In this document: positions 9,001 to 24,000 of the stretch, one piece after another
How positions within the stretch are numbered: the first letter of the stretch is position 1
Layout of the letters: each line of letters opens with the position of its first letter
Assembly: GCF_902635505.1 (NCBI RefSeq)
Contig: NC_045426.1
Location: 362,129,138-362,193,137 of the forward strand
Length of the DNA: 64,000 nt
Reading direction: 5' to 3'
DNA from: Sarcophilus harrisii
Lineage: Eukaryota; Chordata; Mammalia; Dasyuromorphia; Dasyuridae
Notes under the pieces: generated by a model
Told to the model about the DNA's origin: nothing
What the model saw: only the letters and a program-made list of their open reading frames with translations
The model's database searches: none
Position numbers and translations under genes: made by a program

Positions 9001-12000
9001 CTCTCATTATCCTATTAATTACTACTTTACTATTCTTAATCATTACTTGTGTTCTCTTTAGCTTTCATTCTACTTCTTTTTTACTTTTAGGAATTTCTGT
9101 ATTATCTCTCAAGCAGTCAATAGAAATGGTCAGCTAATTACTAAAGTTCTTATTGGAAATTGTATGAGATAGGAAATATTTTTTAACCTGCTGGGGTGGT
9201 GCATTTTGGGGTTTTTTTTAATCCCTAGAGTAAATGACAAAGATCACTTAGTCACTTATAACTAAAAGAGAAAGAAGTTCTTCTGTTTTTTGTGTCATGG
9301 ATCCTTTTGATTATCTGGTAAACCCTATGAACTCAGAATAATGATCTTAAATGCAGAGGATTACAAAGGAAATTATATTCAAAAAGGCATAATTTTTTTT
9401 CACATAAAAATTACTGGATCACCTGGAATCTGTCCAGGGAACATGGAACCCAAATTAAGAATTCTGACCTGAACTAGATTAATTTATTTGAGCTCCTTAA
9501 GCTTGAATAAGCAATTTATGCCTAGCTATTGATTCAGTTCATTTACTCATTATCAAACACCATATTTAATTTTCCCATCTTTAAAAAGGTATCAAAATGT
9601 TATCAAAATTGGCTTTTAACATTTAAAAAATTGCTGACTCCTTCTCTAGAAAATCTGTCTCTGCAGCTAAATAGGAAAGAAAGAACAGGGCTCAAAAATA
9701 ATAAGAATGTTGGCATTCAGAGCCCCTTCCCTCAGAATTATGCAAGGGCTTGCTCTTTCTCACCAGGATTCTGTATGTGGAACTGATATTTGAAAAGCCC
9801 TTCTTATTCCTGCTGTCATTTCAGTATTTGCAGATCCTTGCCTTCCATGAATTAATTTAGGTAATATTGTCATTTTTATTATATTAGCTTAGCCAATCCA
9901 TGAGCACTTGATATTTTTCCAGTTGATTTGATCTGACTTTATTTGTGTGGAAAGTGTTTTGTAATTGTGTTAATATAGTTCCTGACATTGCCTTGGCAGG
10001 TAGACTCCCAAATATTTTATATTATCTACAGTGATTTTAAATGGAATTTCTCTTTTGCTGAACTTTATAAGTAATATATAAGAATGCTGATGATTTATGT
10101 GGATTTATTGTGTATCCTGCAACTTTGCTAAAGTTGTAGATTATTTCTAATAGCTTTTTGAGTAGATTCTCTGGGGTTCTCTAAGTATATTATCATATCA
10201 TCTGCAAAAAGTAATAATTTGGTTTCCTCGATTACCTACTCTAAATCTCTTTAATTTCTTTTTCTTCTCTTATTTCCAAAGTTAACATTTCTAATACAAT
10301 ATTGAATAGTAATGGTAATAGTGGGCAACCTTGTTTCACCCCCATCTTATTGGGAATGGTTCCAGTTTGTCTCCATTACATAAGATGCTTGCTGATGGTT
10401 TTAAATAGATGCTATTTATTAAGCACTTATTATGTGCCAGGAATTGTGCTAAGTGTTTTACAGATATTATCAGACTTGATTTTCACAACAGCCTTCTGAG
10501 GTAGGTACTGTTATCTCCATTTTACAAGTAAAAAAAAAAAAAAAATGGAGGCAAGAAGCATTTAAAGGTCCCATATCTTTGAATTCAGGTTTTCTTAACA
10601 AGCCCAATATTCTATCTTCCCCTTGATCTTTTCCTTAGTGAAAGTGTCCCCTATGTTGTTATTTTTCATTCCTGTTTTTTGTCCCAACTTGGGTATTTGT
10701 GATGACTGATCAGTCTTGATCAACTCTTTGTGACCCCACAAGGAGTTTTCTTGGACAAGGTGCTGAAATGGTTTACCATTGTTTTTTCCAGTTCATTTTA
10801 CAGTTGAAGAAATTCTAGGCAAATAGTTTGTCAGTTGTCCAGGGTCACACTGATCCTGAAAACAGATTTAAACACTGCCTATCTGCCCTAGAGCAAGCAG
10901 TAGGCTTTATCTAAACTTTGACTCTTCCCCCCACCCCCAGCATACTATTTGATAAAGGTATTTAGGTTGAAATGCTGAGAGGAATTTTTCTAGTTAAAGC
11001 ATTGTTCATTAGAAAGTGGATTGTGTGTTGCCCCAGAGGAAACATTTAGAACCAATAGTGGAAAGTAGATATCGGTAGATTTTTGAGTCACTTTAAAAAA
11101 CTTAGATGGAGAACATTTACAACCCATGAAATAGGTCATTCTGTTCTTTCTGCTTAAAACATACCACGCTGATATTTGAGGAATAAATACATACTTACTG
11201 ATTGATAGACTTGTGGTATCATGTATTTTGAGGTTGGAAAAAAAATTGCTTTTCTGAAAACAGACCTGTGAGTAAGTATTACAAATACCACTATCCCATT
11301 TTACAGATGAGAAAATATCTTACAGGGAGTATAGATTCAGTATTCTACCCAACTCCCCCTGCTTAAGTTAACAAGCATTTATTTATTCAGCACCTACCAA
11401 CTGAACAAGGCTTGTGGATGGCTTGAGCATTGATTCCCCACTCCTCCCTCACTTATTTTATAGCTGAAGAAATAAAGGTCCTGAGAGGAGAAGGCAATTG
11501 CCCAAAGTCCCTAATCTGCTTGACTACAGGTCCAGGATTTAAATTTAAGATTTTCTTGCCTCTAACTCTTGACCAGGATCTGATCCATAAGATTCTTAAC
11601 CCAGTACTCTTAGCTCCCTGTGTTTGTTGCTGTTGATTGCATGTCTATATATAGGTGAAATAACTAGGTGAAAAGGCACTCCTCTTGGTCTTGAACTTCC
11701 ATTCTCCAGTGAAGGGCTTTGATCCATATGAAGAAAGATACTTAAATGAAGGTGAAAGTTCATAGGCTAATCTAAAATCATTAATCATTTTCTTCTGGTG
11801 GTTCTAGGTGTATACATAGTTGCTGCTAAGCGAACGCCCTTCGGGACCTTTGGAGGTTTACTGAAGGATTTCACAGCAACTGACCTGGCTGAACTGGCTG
11901 CCAAGGCTACCCTGTCTGCTGGCAAAGTTTCTCCAGAAATTATTGACAGTGTGATCGTAGGCAATGTCTCACAGGTTAGTAGGGCAGAAGGGAAGTATGC

Positions 12001-15000
12001 TCATTCTGCTTTTTGAATAGAACTCTTGCATCTATGAATTGGATTTTTCTGAACAAATGAATAATAATGAAAGAACTTTGAAATTTGAAATGCAATACAG
12101 CTCTTGATTCTAACTGTGCAATTTAAAGAAGGAGTAATGCTGTTTGCCCTTCATAATCTAGAACAGATATAATCTGCAAATATTTGTTTTGGAATATTTC
12201 CAAAAAGTTTCTGCTTTCCTAATTTGTATTTAGCTAAAGCTAATGTTAAGGTTAATTTGTATGCACCAAATGGGGATTTCTTGGTAATGCCTTTTTATAT
12301 TCCTTACAGATACCTAGCAAGGGTCCATTTTATATACCAGGATTACTCAGTAAATATCTAAAGGAAAGTAAAGACTGCTAACAATCTATGGTTTAATCAA
12401 TGACTATCCATTTGGTAGATCTATTAGAATTGACCACTTTCCCACTCATTTATATGTTCGTAGATAAAGAGCTGTGACTTTTTCTTTTGAAGTTCTCTCC
12501 TGTGGAATGCAAAGTGCTTTCCTTAAATCATTTTGATATTTCTGTCTCCCAATCTTACCCCCTTTATTTATTTGTGGCACATTTAATTACCTATGACTTA
12601 AGTTAGCCTTGAAGTGAATTTAATAAAGATGGAATATCAGCCTTTTCTTTTGGGAAACTTGAATTTTTGTGCCATGATAAAGATAGAGCAGGGTTGAATT
12701 TTTATTTCAAATTTTTGGGAGACTTTTTTAAGTTTTAAAACTTGACACCTATGTTATTTGCTATGTTATTATCCTTGCTCGTTCCTGCTCTGTCTTGGTT
12801 GTCAGAAGCAAATAAGCTAAGTTTGATTACCTGAATTATTTTTCAGATATTCAGGAAAAATAAAAAAAAACAACTCAGGAATAATTAATTAAATATGGGC
12901 CCTGAGATAGAAGGACTGAGTTAGGAATGGATTAAATTGTTAGTTGTAAAGAGGCTAAGATTAATTGTCTCAATTATTACTCAGATACTCAGACACTGCT
13001 AGTATGTTTCAGAGGATGCTATGATGATTTTCTTTCTGGCAAAAAAATAGGTCAACGTCAAGGGTTCTGAGTTTTTGACCTGTCTTCTGACATTAAATAG
13101 CTATATTACTTGGTCATGCCATTTATTTCTTAGATGATCATCTAAGATTCCTTCCAGCTCTGATTTTATTTTCCTCCAATACAATGGAATAAAATATTTA
13201 AAGAATAAAGTTGATAATAGAATGTGGAATTTTCCCTTTCCCAAATAATGATGACATATAAGAACATATATATATATATATATACTTAGAGATGTGATTA
13301 GAAAGTTGCCAGAGCAGCTGTTTTCTTCAGATCTCTTCAGCTTCTCCAATCATAGAAAAGGGACTTACCTTTAGATAATGAATAACTAAGGGTAAATCTA
13401 CAAAAAGATGGAAACACTGCAGGAGATTTAAAATCCCATGAAATAATACTGGAGAATATTAAATAAATTTAAATATTTCATTTTAAAATATATTTAAAAA
13501 TACATTTAAATACTCATAAATACTCATGCATATTTACATATATGTAAATACTCATACATACTTATCTCTGTACCCCCAACCCATAAAACAGATTATAGTC
13601 AATATGAACAGCCTAACAGACTTGTACTTAGGGTCTGGCTGTAATGGTCCCTACTCAATCCTTCCATGACAGTCACTCAGCTTGAACCCCACCCCCACTA
13701 TGCTCTACTCACAAGTAAGCAATAGGAAGTGAGTAGTAGCAGAAGACAGGGGATGTGTGTGATACCAGTTAGAAAGGAAAGAGTTTTTAGGACCTAAGGG
13801 AAAAGGGAAGATCAGTCCTATTTCCTATAGTTTATTTCAAATAGGAACTTGGATCAGTCCCTCCCATCCCAAAAGTTAAGAGGCTAAAGATATTCATCCT
13901 TAAAAGATTCTATATAACATGGGAAGGTGAGTGTTGGAGGCAAGAAATCAGATAAAAAAATCTGGGCTGCAAGTAAGAAACTTTAAAAACAAGTTTCAAT
14001 TCACAGTTCTAATTCACAAGCAAGCAAACCAACAGAGATGCTCATAAAGATAAAAGAAATAAAATGATTTAAAATGCTAGCAGAGGCCAGATCAAAACCA
14101 ATAAGTATTGTACTTTTAAGGAAAATTAACCAAAATTCCCTGATCAAAAAGAACATCCTGAACACTATCCAAAGATCACAGAACAACAGCAGGAAATTGC
14201 AGAAAGAGTCAGAAGAAAAATGAAAATTTCCAAAAGATATGAAAGAAATTGTCAGACATCAGAGCTCATCAGTACACAATTTAAAAAGATATCACGCAAC
14301 ATCTAATTTAGAATATATGATAGTTTCATCAAAGAAGTAGAGACTGACAAGGAAAATAGCATTTGAAACATAAAAATACAGAAGCAGAAGAAAATTTAGC
14401 AAAGGAGAAAAAAAGTGATAAAAGAATATATGAATTCTTTACAAATCAGAATAACTGTCCTTGAAGACAATGTACAGAGATAACTTAAGAACTATAGACT
14501 TACCAGAAGAACAATACAAATAAAAAAACTTGAATACTATAGTGCAGGAAGTAATACAAGAAAGCTGCCAAGAACTCATGGATATAGAAAACAAAGTTAT
14601 TACTACCAAAGAAAACTATATGTGAAACTCCAAGGCATAAGGGATTCTAGTCCAGGTGGTATGACTCAAATCCTTTGTTCTTTCCACAGCAGACTGCATT
14701 CTTTCTCTTTTGTTAAGTACTTCATTTTCATTTTGTTTGTTCCTTATATTTTATACTTTACTAGATGGACATATGAGACCATCAGTATTATTTCTGTGCT
14801 TTTCAATTAATTTCTCTTATGAATTCCTGAGTATCTTCTTTACTATTCTTTATATTTCCCTATTCCATTGTTCTTCTTAAAGGCATCTTAAGGCATGGTG
14901 TGGAATAACAGAAACTTTTCATCAGTACCATCTCAGCCAGGTGTTTATTTCTTGTATCTTCCTTTACCTTCCTTTCACAGATCTAGAGTGACAGGGACTT

Positions 15001-18000
15001 TGGACCTATGTAGTTTAACACCATCATTTCATATTTGCTAAATTGCATGTGAGTACTCAAGTTCATCTTACATCATCTACTGATCACAGAGCATGTTGCA
15101 AAGATAGTAAGCAGGGCAGGTATGGAGAGTAGAGTTTGTCCCATTAGGTTTGATTCATCCTCTCCTACCTAAGGACCAAAAGGAATCACATGTACCCTCA
15201 TGACTTCAATTCATTTTCTCTGGCTTTCTCATTTCCCACCACTATAGGTACCCAATATTAACCAAACAATTCATGAGGGAAAGAAAAAAAAACAGAGAAA
15301 GGAAGGGAAGAGAGTTAGTTCCTAAATTGTGCAGAACACTGATAACTGGGTCTTGGAGATACAAGTGCAATTTATTCAGGGAAAGAGACCACATTTACAT
15401 AATTATCTAAGACCCAAAGCCACTCTTTATTGGATAAATGCAGAGGACATGAAAAAAAAAGTGGCTTCTCAAAAAGAAATGCAAACTATTAGCAACCATA
15501 AAAAGTTTGCTCTAAAGTATTAATAATAAGAGAAATGCACATCAAAACAATTCCAAGATTCTACTTCATACCCATTGAATTGGCAATAATGATAAGAGAT
15601 CACAATAGGTTGTAGAAAGATATATACCTAAAATAGTTTGATAGAACTATAAATTGATCTATCCATTCTGAAAAGCACTTTGAAATTATTCTAAGAAAAT
15701 GATTAAACTGTACATAGGTTTGACCTAAAAATCCTATTGATAGCCATATACTCTAAGGAGGTGTCAAAGATAAAAGGGAAACTCACCAAAATACTTAGAG
15801 CAATATTTGGTGGGAGGTAATAATGAAGAACTGGAAACAAAATATTCTTAGTTTTTGAAGAATGGCTTTGTAAATAGTGGCATGTGGATGAAATGCAAAA
15901 TTACTTCACTTTAAGAAATGATGCCTACATACAAACAAAGAAACAAACATTTGTTTTTGTATATTCTTTGTTAAAAGGGATCGCTTTTAGGAAAGAGAAA
16001 AGGATACTTTGGGAAATGAAGATGGTATAAAAACAAAAGATTAGATAAGATTATGAAAATTCTTTTACATTTATAGCTATTAAACACTAATCTAAACTCT
16101 ACTAATCTTTGAGTAGCATGGAATCTTCTCAAGAAAGCCCTAGGCAATACATTATTTGAATTTGATATGACTATTCTTTCTGTTTTTGTGATTCATTTCT
16201 TTTAAAAAATTTTTGTCTTGCCCTTTATAAATATATTATACAAGTTACGCTGCTGACTAACCCATTTTTATAAGCTCTTTTGAGTTGTGATTCTTAATTT
16301 TATTAACCCTCATTAGAAATTTTGCTTAAGCCCTGAATTCAAATTATTCACCCCAAGTAAGAGGGCTTCTGTCATACATTCCCTTTACTCTGTCCTGGGT
16401 CTTTGTTCTTCATTCATCATATCATTTAAAATACATTTTGGACTTCAGTATAGCTAGTCTCAGTAGAAAAGACATAAATGCAGTGTGTACCTTGTCCTGA
16501 CCACTTTGAGTGTTGTTAAAGATATTGGTCTTATAAAGTTACTGATAATAATATGTTTTAAGCAAAAGTTTAATTTTATATAATTAAGTCTTTGCTTTAT
16601 GACAGTAATTCACCAAATCAAAGATAGTTAGAACTGAATAGGACCTGAGAAAGTTCATCTAGTTTCAACCCTTTCCTTTAGCAGGTTTTCCTTTAACAGA
16701 TTTAAAATGTATTGATATTAAAATTTATTTTGGATACAACTTTTCAGGAACATATTCAGGGGGCATCTTATACATATGATGCTTAATCTAGGACCTATTT
16801 TCTATCTCATGTAGATAGTCAATGTTTACATTGGTTATATTCTTGTTCTCACTCTCTCCCACTTTGCAGAGGACAAATTCATTTTTACCTCTCCCCCATC
16901 TTTCAGAGTTCATCAGATGCTATATACTTGGCGAGACATGTTGGTTTACGTGTGGGAGTCCCTCAGGCAACCCCAGCTCTCACTCTGAATAGACTTTGTG
17001 GCTCTGGCTTCCAATCTATCATCAGTGGATGTCAGGTATGGAAATATTTTATATTTGATTTTGTGGAAGGATTGGAATTACCTTAGGGGTAGATATTTAC
17101 CTCATCAATAAATGTAACACTACAGCTTTTACATTTTTACTGTGATCAATAGAATTCCAGAATAAAAGTAAATAGGTGCTATGGCACAAAAAATACTAAA
17201 TCTGGTATAAGAAGACCTAAGTTTTCTTTTGTCACTGTCTTGATCTCTGATCCTAGATATGTTCTTTAACCTCTTCTGCTCATGTAATAATAGCTCCTGC
17301 CTCTTAAAAGTTGGCATGAGGATAAAATGAGATGATTCTTGTGAAGTGCTTTGCAGATCTTAATGTGCTATGTAAATGTTAGCTCTTGTTATTAAATCTA
17401 CCTAGATCTACTCAGGGAGTCAGCATCATGTGTAAGACCACAATATGTGTTTTCTGGAAAAATATACAAATGTTGAAAGATTTGAGGGAGGGAAAGAGTT
17501 TGTCAGGAAAATAAACAGCTTCTGCATTTTTGTGAGTTATTTCTAGAAAAAATGAATAGAGGTAGAGAGAGGTGACCCTAAAAATGAGGGAATAATAAGA
17601 AAACCTGTACTGTGACAGAGAATAAGTTTTAAAAATAGAATTTTTAAAAAGAATGTTAAAAAACAAAAATAAAAAAGATTGCATGTGTAAAATGAATATG
17701 ATTGCCTTCTCAGTGGTTGGGGAAGAGGTGAGGAGAGGGGGAGAGAATTTGGAATTCAAAATGTTTTTATAATGAATTTTAAAAGAAAAGTAGGAGATAA
17801 GAGATGTTACAATATGGGAGGAATGCTAGGGCAGCTTAAAAGGATGTCAAAGTTAAAGGTGGTGGAATGTTTTATTTTAGGCTGAATGCAGTAGTGAGTC
17901 AGCAAAATCATCAGTAGGTTGCAAAGCCAAGATTTAAACTCAGATGCTCCATTGCCTTTAATAAAGTCATTTGCCATAATAATGTTTAATAAAGTCACTT

Positions 18001-21000
18001 GTCTCTTTTTTTGTCTTTTATATCCACCACTTAGCACATTTGCTCAGCATGTAGTTGGTGCTTAATAAATGCTTATTGACTAACAATGAGTTCAGAGATT
18101 TCAGAAGTGACTTTTAAATTATTAGAAGTCATTCCACTGAACCACTTTAATTGGGATTCTTAAGTTTTCAAGGCTATTTCGTTATAAACATAAAACAGAA
18201 ATATTTCACTGGAAAACTTTTTTACAGGAAATTTGTGTCAAAGATGCTGAAGTGGTACTATGTGGGGGAACAGAAAGTATGAGCCAAGCTCCCTACTGTG
18301 TCAGAAACATACGCTTTGGAACCAGGTTGGGAACAGACTTGAAGGTTGGGATCATGTTGGATTTTTATTATTACTGCCATTTTGTTGCTATACTTTTGTT
18401 TTGTGGGAGTTTTTAGGGGGAAAGAGAAAGGAAGGAAGATGGCAAAATGGATAATAAGGGAAAATGGGGGAGCTGAATCAGTAGGAGATGTGCCTTTTGT
18501 GAATCGAGTAGTCTTTCTTGCAGAGACCCTCAGTCCTATCATAACCACATATAATAGTAATAAAACACAATACTAACTGTATTGCTTAAAAGTTCTGTCT
18601 TCATACCATACATAACTTGTAAGTTCCAAGATCTCACAAAGAAGTTAGGATAAATGTCTTTCTCTCCAGATTGACAAAAAAATACTAGCAAAATAGTTAT
18701 TGTGTTTTATCAGGTTTGCTAGAAAGAAATGTATTTGTGTTTTTCAAATACTGCAATATAATCTACTGCCATTATTGGCTATTTTGAAAGGGCTTGATGC
18801 TAAGAAATTGTACTTTTATATTTGTGCTTGTTTATTTATATTTTTTCCTAAAATATCAAAGAACCTAATTTAAATAGTAATTCTAATAAATATGTTTTTA
18901 CAAATACAATTTGCTTTTTTTAATTTTAGAAGCTATGAAAACAAGTTAATTTTGAATGAATTATTGCATATTATTTTTACAAAATCTGCTTTAACATGTT
19001 TTTTACTTACTAATGTCTTTGGTAGCTGGAAGACACTTTGTGGACAGCATTGACTGATCAACATATTAAAACCCCCATGGCAATTACTGCTGAGAATCTT
19101 GCTGCAAAACATAAAATAAGCAGAGAAACCTGTGATAAATATGCTTTACAGTCACAACAGAGGTGGAAAGCTGGTCAGTGAAATTAATTGATAAAAAATT
19201 TTTCTAGAATTTCTAACATTTGTTATTTTTAATCAAAATGTTAACTAAACACTAAATTACTACATTATAATTATATATTTAATCATTTATTTCAAGTAAC
19301 ATTTTGAGATTTAGTGTTTACTGTTATATCGTCTTTTGAATTGTATTAGCTGATTAGATGAGGTACTTGTTGACTAGTGAATTGAGCTGGACGTTTTTCT
19401 TAGTTAGAGGCTTACTATCACTATATGTAGTCATGTCTTTCGCATCCAATATGGTCATGGAGTTTAGTTAAGGTTATACAAAATGTATCCTCTCCATACA
19501 ATAATCTGGTTCTCCATGAAGAGGATAATAATATAGCAATGCTTTGTTTTGCTTTTTAATTGTATTTTGTTTTTCCAAATACATACAAAGATAATTCATT
19601 CACCTTTGCAAAATCTTGTGTTTCAAAATATTCTCCCGCTTTTCCTCTCACTTTTCTCCCCAAAACAGCAAGCAATCGGATATAGGTTAAATATGTGCAA
19701 TTCTTCTAAACATATTTCTATATTCCTTATGCTGCACAAGAAAAATCAGATCAAATGGGAAAAAGACATGAGAAAGGGGGAAAAATTAAAAAGTGAAAAT
19801 AATTTGCTTTGATCTACATTCAGTCACCACAGTTCTCTCTCTGGATGGGAATGGCCCTTTCTATCCCAAGTCTATTGGAATTGCCTTGAATCACCTCATT
19901 GGTGAAAATCATCACCTAATCTTATTACTGTGTACAGTGTTTTGTATAGATAGCAATGTCTTTATCAAAATGATTATGAAATTTTTAAAAAAGCTTGCCA
20001 GCAAGAAAAGAAGAGATTATGAGAATGAACTTGTGATGTCAACAAGTTGAAAAACCAGGGTGAATTATGAATGGCTGGGAAATTCCATCTACGAGATTGT
20101 GGAGGTGTCATAAATATCAGCCTGTCATCCTGGCTTAACTTACTTACATTTCATGTTGAGCTAATGTGCTTTCCCCAATGAATTTAAATTCCTAGAAGGA
20201 GAATGATCTTTTCTTATTTCTTCTGTTTTCTCCTCAGTGCTTATCTGCATGCTGCATATTCTTTAAATAAATATTTGTGGAATTCAGTAATAGTTTCTCA
20301 AACTGGTTTTTAAACTTCTGAAAGAATGAAGCAAGATAATTTTTCCAATGTACCATCCTTATTTTTAAATAGGCCAGTTTTTGTTTATAGGCTTTATTTT
20401 ATAGAGAAATAGTATGGCAGAGAGACTTTATTTTACAGTTCTGGAAACAAGACCCAGAGACTTGAAGTGACTCACCAAAAGATGAATGGGTGAGCAAATG
20501 AATGAATGAATGGACAAATGAATGAATAAAAAAGCATCTGTGTAATGCTTAGATGGAAATGGAAATAGTAAGTAGTACATCCAGGAGCCCAGAAGTTCTT
20601 TCATTTCAAATCCAATGCTTTTTTCATCATACCTACCAGCCTCTCCATTAAAGTAAGATCTCCTGAGGTTGAGTCAGACAGAAGCTCTGGATTTGAGAAC
20701 TATGTCTATGGCCAAAACACATAAATGTTCTGAGATTTTCATATGTAAAATTGGAATCATATTGGCATCATTGATCTCATGAGTTTTTTGAGGAAAGCTC
20801 TTTACAAACCAGAAAATGCTATATAAATGTGAGTTATTGATTTAAAATCCTAGAATTTAGAATGTCAAGTTAATTTTAGACTTCATCTGGTCCAATTTCC
20901 CCAGTGATTCCAACAGATGGGCCTTTGGATGACTAGGTCCGGTAAAAAGACATTCATGGACTCATGAGATCATTTGTAATTTAAAGACTTCAAATAGCTA

Positions 21001-24000
21001 AAATAATAATAATAATAATAATATTAACTCCTTGTAAATTCTGCCCTTGAGCTCTTTACTTGTTCTTTGTGATTTAAGAAAAAAGTTTGGTTTTCCTTCT
21101 CTATGGTGGATTTAAAAATATTTGAAGAGGGCTATCATATCTTAGTTCTCTCTAAGCTAACTACACTGAATTCCTTTGACCATTCTTCATAGGAAGTTTT
21201 CAAGACTTCACCATAATAAAGACATTATGTTTCTTTTATTAATACAGCCTGAGAAATCCTTGAGCATTTTTAGTATGCGTGTACAATGTTGGTTTATAAT
21301 TAACTTTTTATTAAGGATGTAGTTTGTCATCTCATGTCGTTATGCAAGCAGAAGAATATTAGTTGGAGAAATAGATACCATATTAACGTAGTTGCTATGA
21401 GACAACAGTGCTTAACTTAAATCAAGCATCTGTTGCTTAAAATGGGTGGTACATATATATGTATATACATGTGTGATGATGTACTTATCTAATATGTGCA
21501 TATACGTATATATGTACATATCTAGGCTTATGTAAGCACAGACATGTACTTATCAGTATATTAATTGTGTTTATGTAAATTTCTATCTATGCACATAGAC
21601 GTATGTAAATATGGGAAGATTTATATGTATGAATTGTATATGTCATGCTTTTATAACATATACATTAATTACAATCACATAATACATAATCATGTGTATA
21701 CATACGATTATATATTTATGTATATAAATCACACATTTAATTATATATTATGTATATAATTTATTTAAAACATACTTAAAGACTTAGTGCACTGCTCTGT
21801 ATCTATGGGAAAATATGTATGTGTATGTATTTGTGTGTGTATGTTATATATAAAAATTCTATATAATCATATAGTATGCATATAAGATATAAACAAAATT
21901 AGATTATCACTTATGATATATTACATAATTTATGACATAATATAATTTACATAATTTTGTATATACAAATAGCATCATTTGAATATTATATGATGTATCT
22001 ATACACATATATCTCCTCATAGATACACAGTAATGTCCTAGGTGTTTAGGTATGAGAAAAATGTTGTTGTTTTTAATAAGTTAAGTATCTTAACAGTCTT
22101 ATTATAGAGGCAAACTATTAGAAGCTTAGGCTAAAGCAGATGCAAAGAATGACTCAGAAATTATTCAATTTCTTTATAGAAATTTTTTTGGAGGATTTTA
22201 AAATTTTTATTCTTAAAAAAAATCATTCTGTTGTTTCAGCTAATGATGCTGGCTACTTTAATAATGAAATGGCACCAATTGAAGTGAAAACAAAGAAAGG
22301 AAAAGACATGATGCAAATGGATGAACATCCCCGACCACAAACAACTTTGGAACAACTGGCAAAGCTCTCACCAGTCTTCAAGAAAGATGGAACAGTCACT
22401 GCAGGAAATGCTTCAGTAGGTGTTAATTTTAAGATATTTGGTCTATTCTAAAAGCAATCAATAGAAAAGAAATGTGACTGTCACAGTAGTTTTAGATTAT
22501 TTAATTTTATTTTTTCTCAATAGTGTTTCATTTTTTTTCAAATACATGTAAAGATAGTTTTCAGGATTCATTTTTGTGAGATTTGTGTTCCATATTTTTT
22601 TCTCTCTCCCTTATTTCTTCTCTCCCCAAGACAGCAAGTAATTTGATATAGCTTATACACATACAATTATTTTAAACATCTTTCCATATTTGTTGTGCAA
22701 GAAAAATAAGACTGGGGTGGGGGGCACATGAGAAAGAAAAAGCAGAAAAAAGGGGGTGAAAATACTTTCCTTAAAAATAGTATCCTTTTCTTCCCTATGC
22801 TCATTAGAGAGGCCTTGGCTTCCTTTCCTATTTACAATATCCCCAAGCAAACAGTGTTCCTTTGGTATCATTTTCCATTCATTTTAATTACCCCTGCTGT
22901 CATTACCTTTGTTCAGACACAGATCTCTTTGGATTATTATCATTTTCACTTAATATATTGCTTTTCTTTTAAAGGGAGTGTCTGATGGAGCTGGAGCAGT
23001 GATCATAGCGAGTGAAGATGCTGTTAAAAAACATAGCCTGACTCCGCTTGCCAGAATTGTGGGCTACTTTGTATCTGGATGTGATCCTACTATTATGGGC
23101 ATTGGTACGTTACCCTGAAAATGAATTGTCCACTTCAATTAATTTTGATAGAGATGAGATTTTTAAAGCTATTAGTATAGCTTGATGTCCCTAGGTAACT
23201 CCAAATCCATTGAGGTATTAATAAGTTCTAAAAGGACAGGTCTTCAGTCAGTCAGTTAGGATATCTAGCCACTGGAGGCTCTGGAGGGGAAAGTGAGGAC
23301 CGTGCACATCCCTTCCTTGCTTAAACCCAATTCACTTGCATGTTCTGGCATTGCCCCCCTGATATCATGATATCATTACTTTACAAAGCAATTACTATGT
23401 GAACAGCACTATTCTCTATGCAGTAGGAATAACCTCCTCCCCATTCCCCAAAAAAAGAGATAGTTCCTTCTCTCAAGAACCTTATAATCTAACTGGAGAA
23501 ATGACTGAGTCCCACAGAACCATGATGCCTGCTGCAGGTGTGGATGGGCAAAAATAGGATCCTGGTTCTTCAAGTTCAACATCTTTTATCATACAAGCAA
23601 AGATGACACAATGAGAAAAGAACATTAACTTCCCATCCTTGTGGTCCATACTATCTCGAGGTTTGAGGATCAAAGGATCACAAGAGTAATCAGACAATTA
23701 AAAAAGTAATTGCTTTTTTTTTGTTTGGCTTGAATAGAGCAACAAAAATAGCATTTGTCATAGTTTTCAACTTTCCCTCAGCCGGCCAAGTCTACCAACT
23801 CTGGGGTGTCAGTGGCATTATATGTTTAAGTATTTTAAGAAGGGAATCTCATGTTTTATTTTATTTTATTATTTAAGCTTTTTATTTCCAAAATATATGC
23901 ATAGATACTTTTCAATATTCATCCCTGCAAAACCTTGTGTTCCAAATTTTTTCCCTTCCTTCCCCCTACCCTCTCCCCTACATGGCAGATAATCCAATAT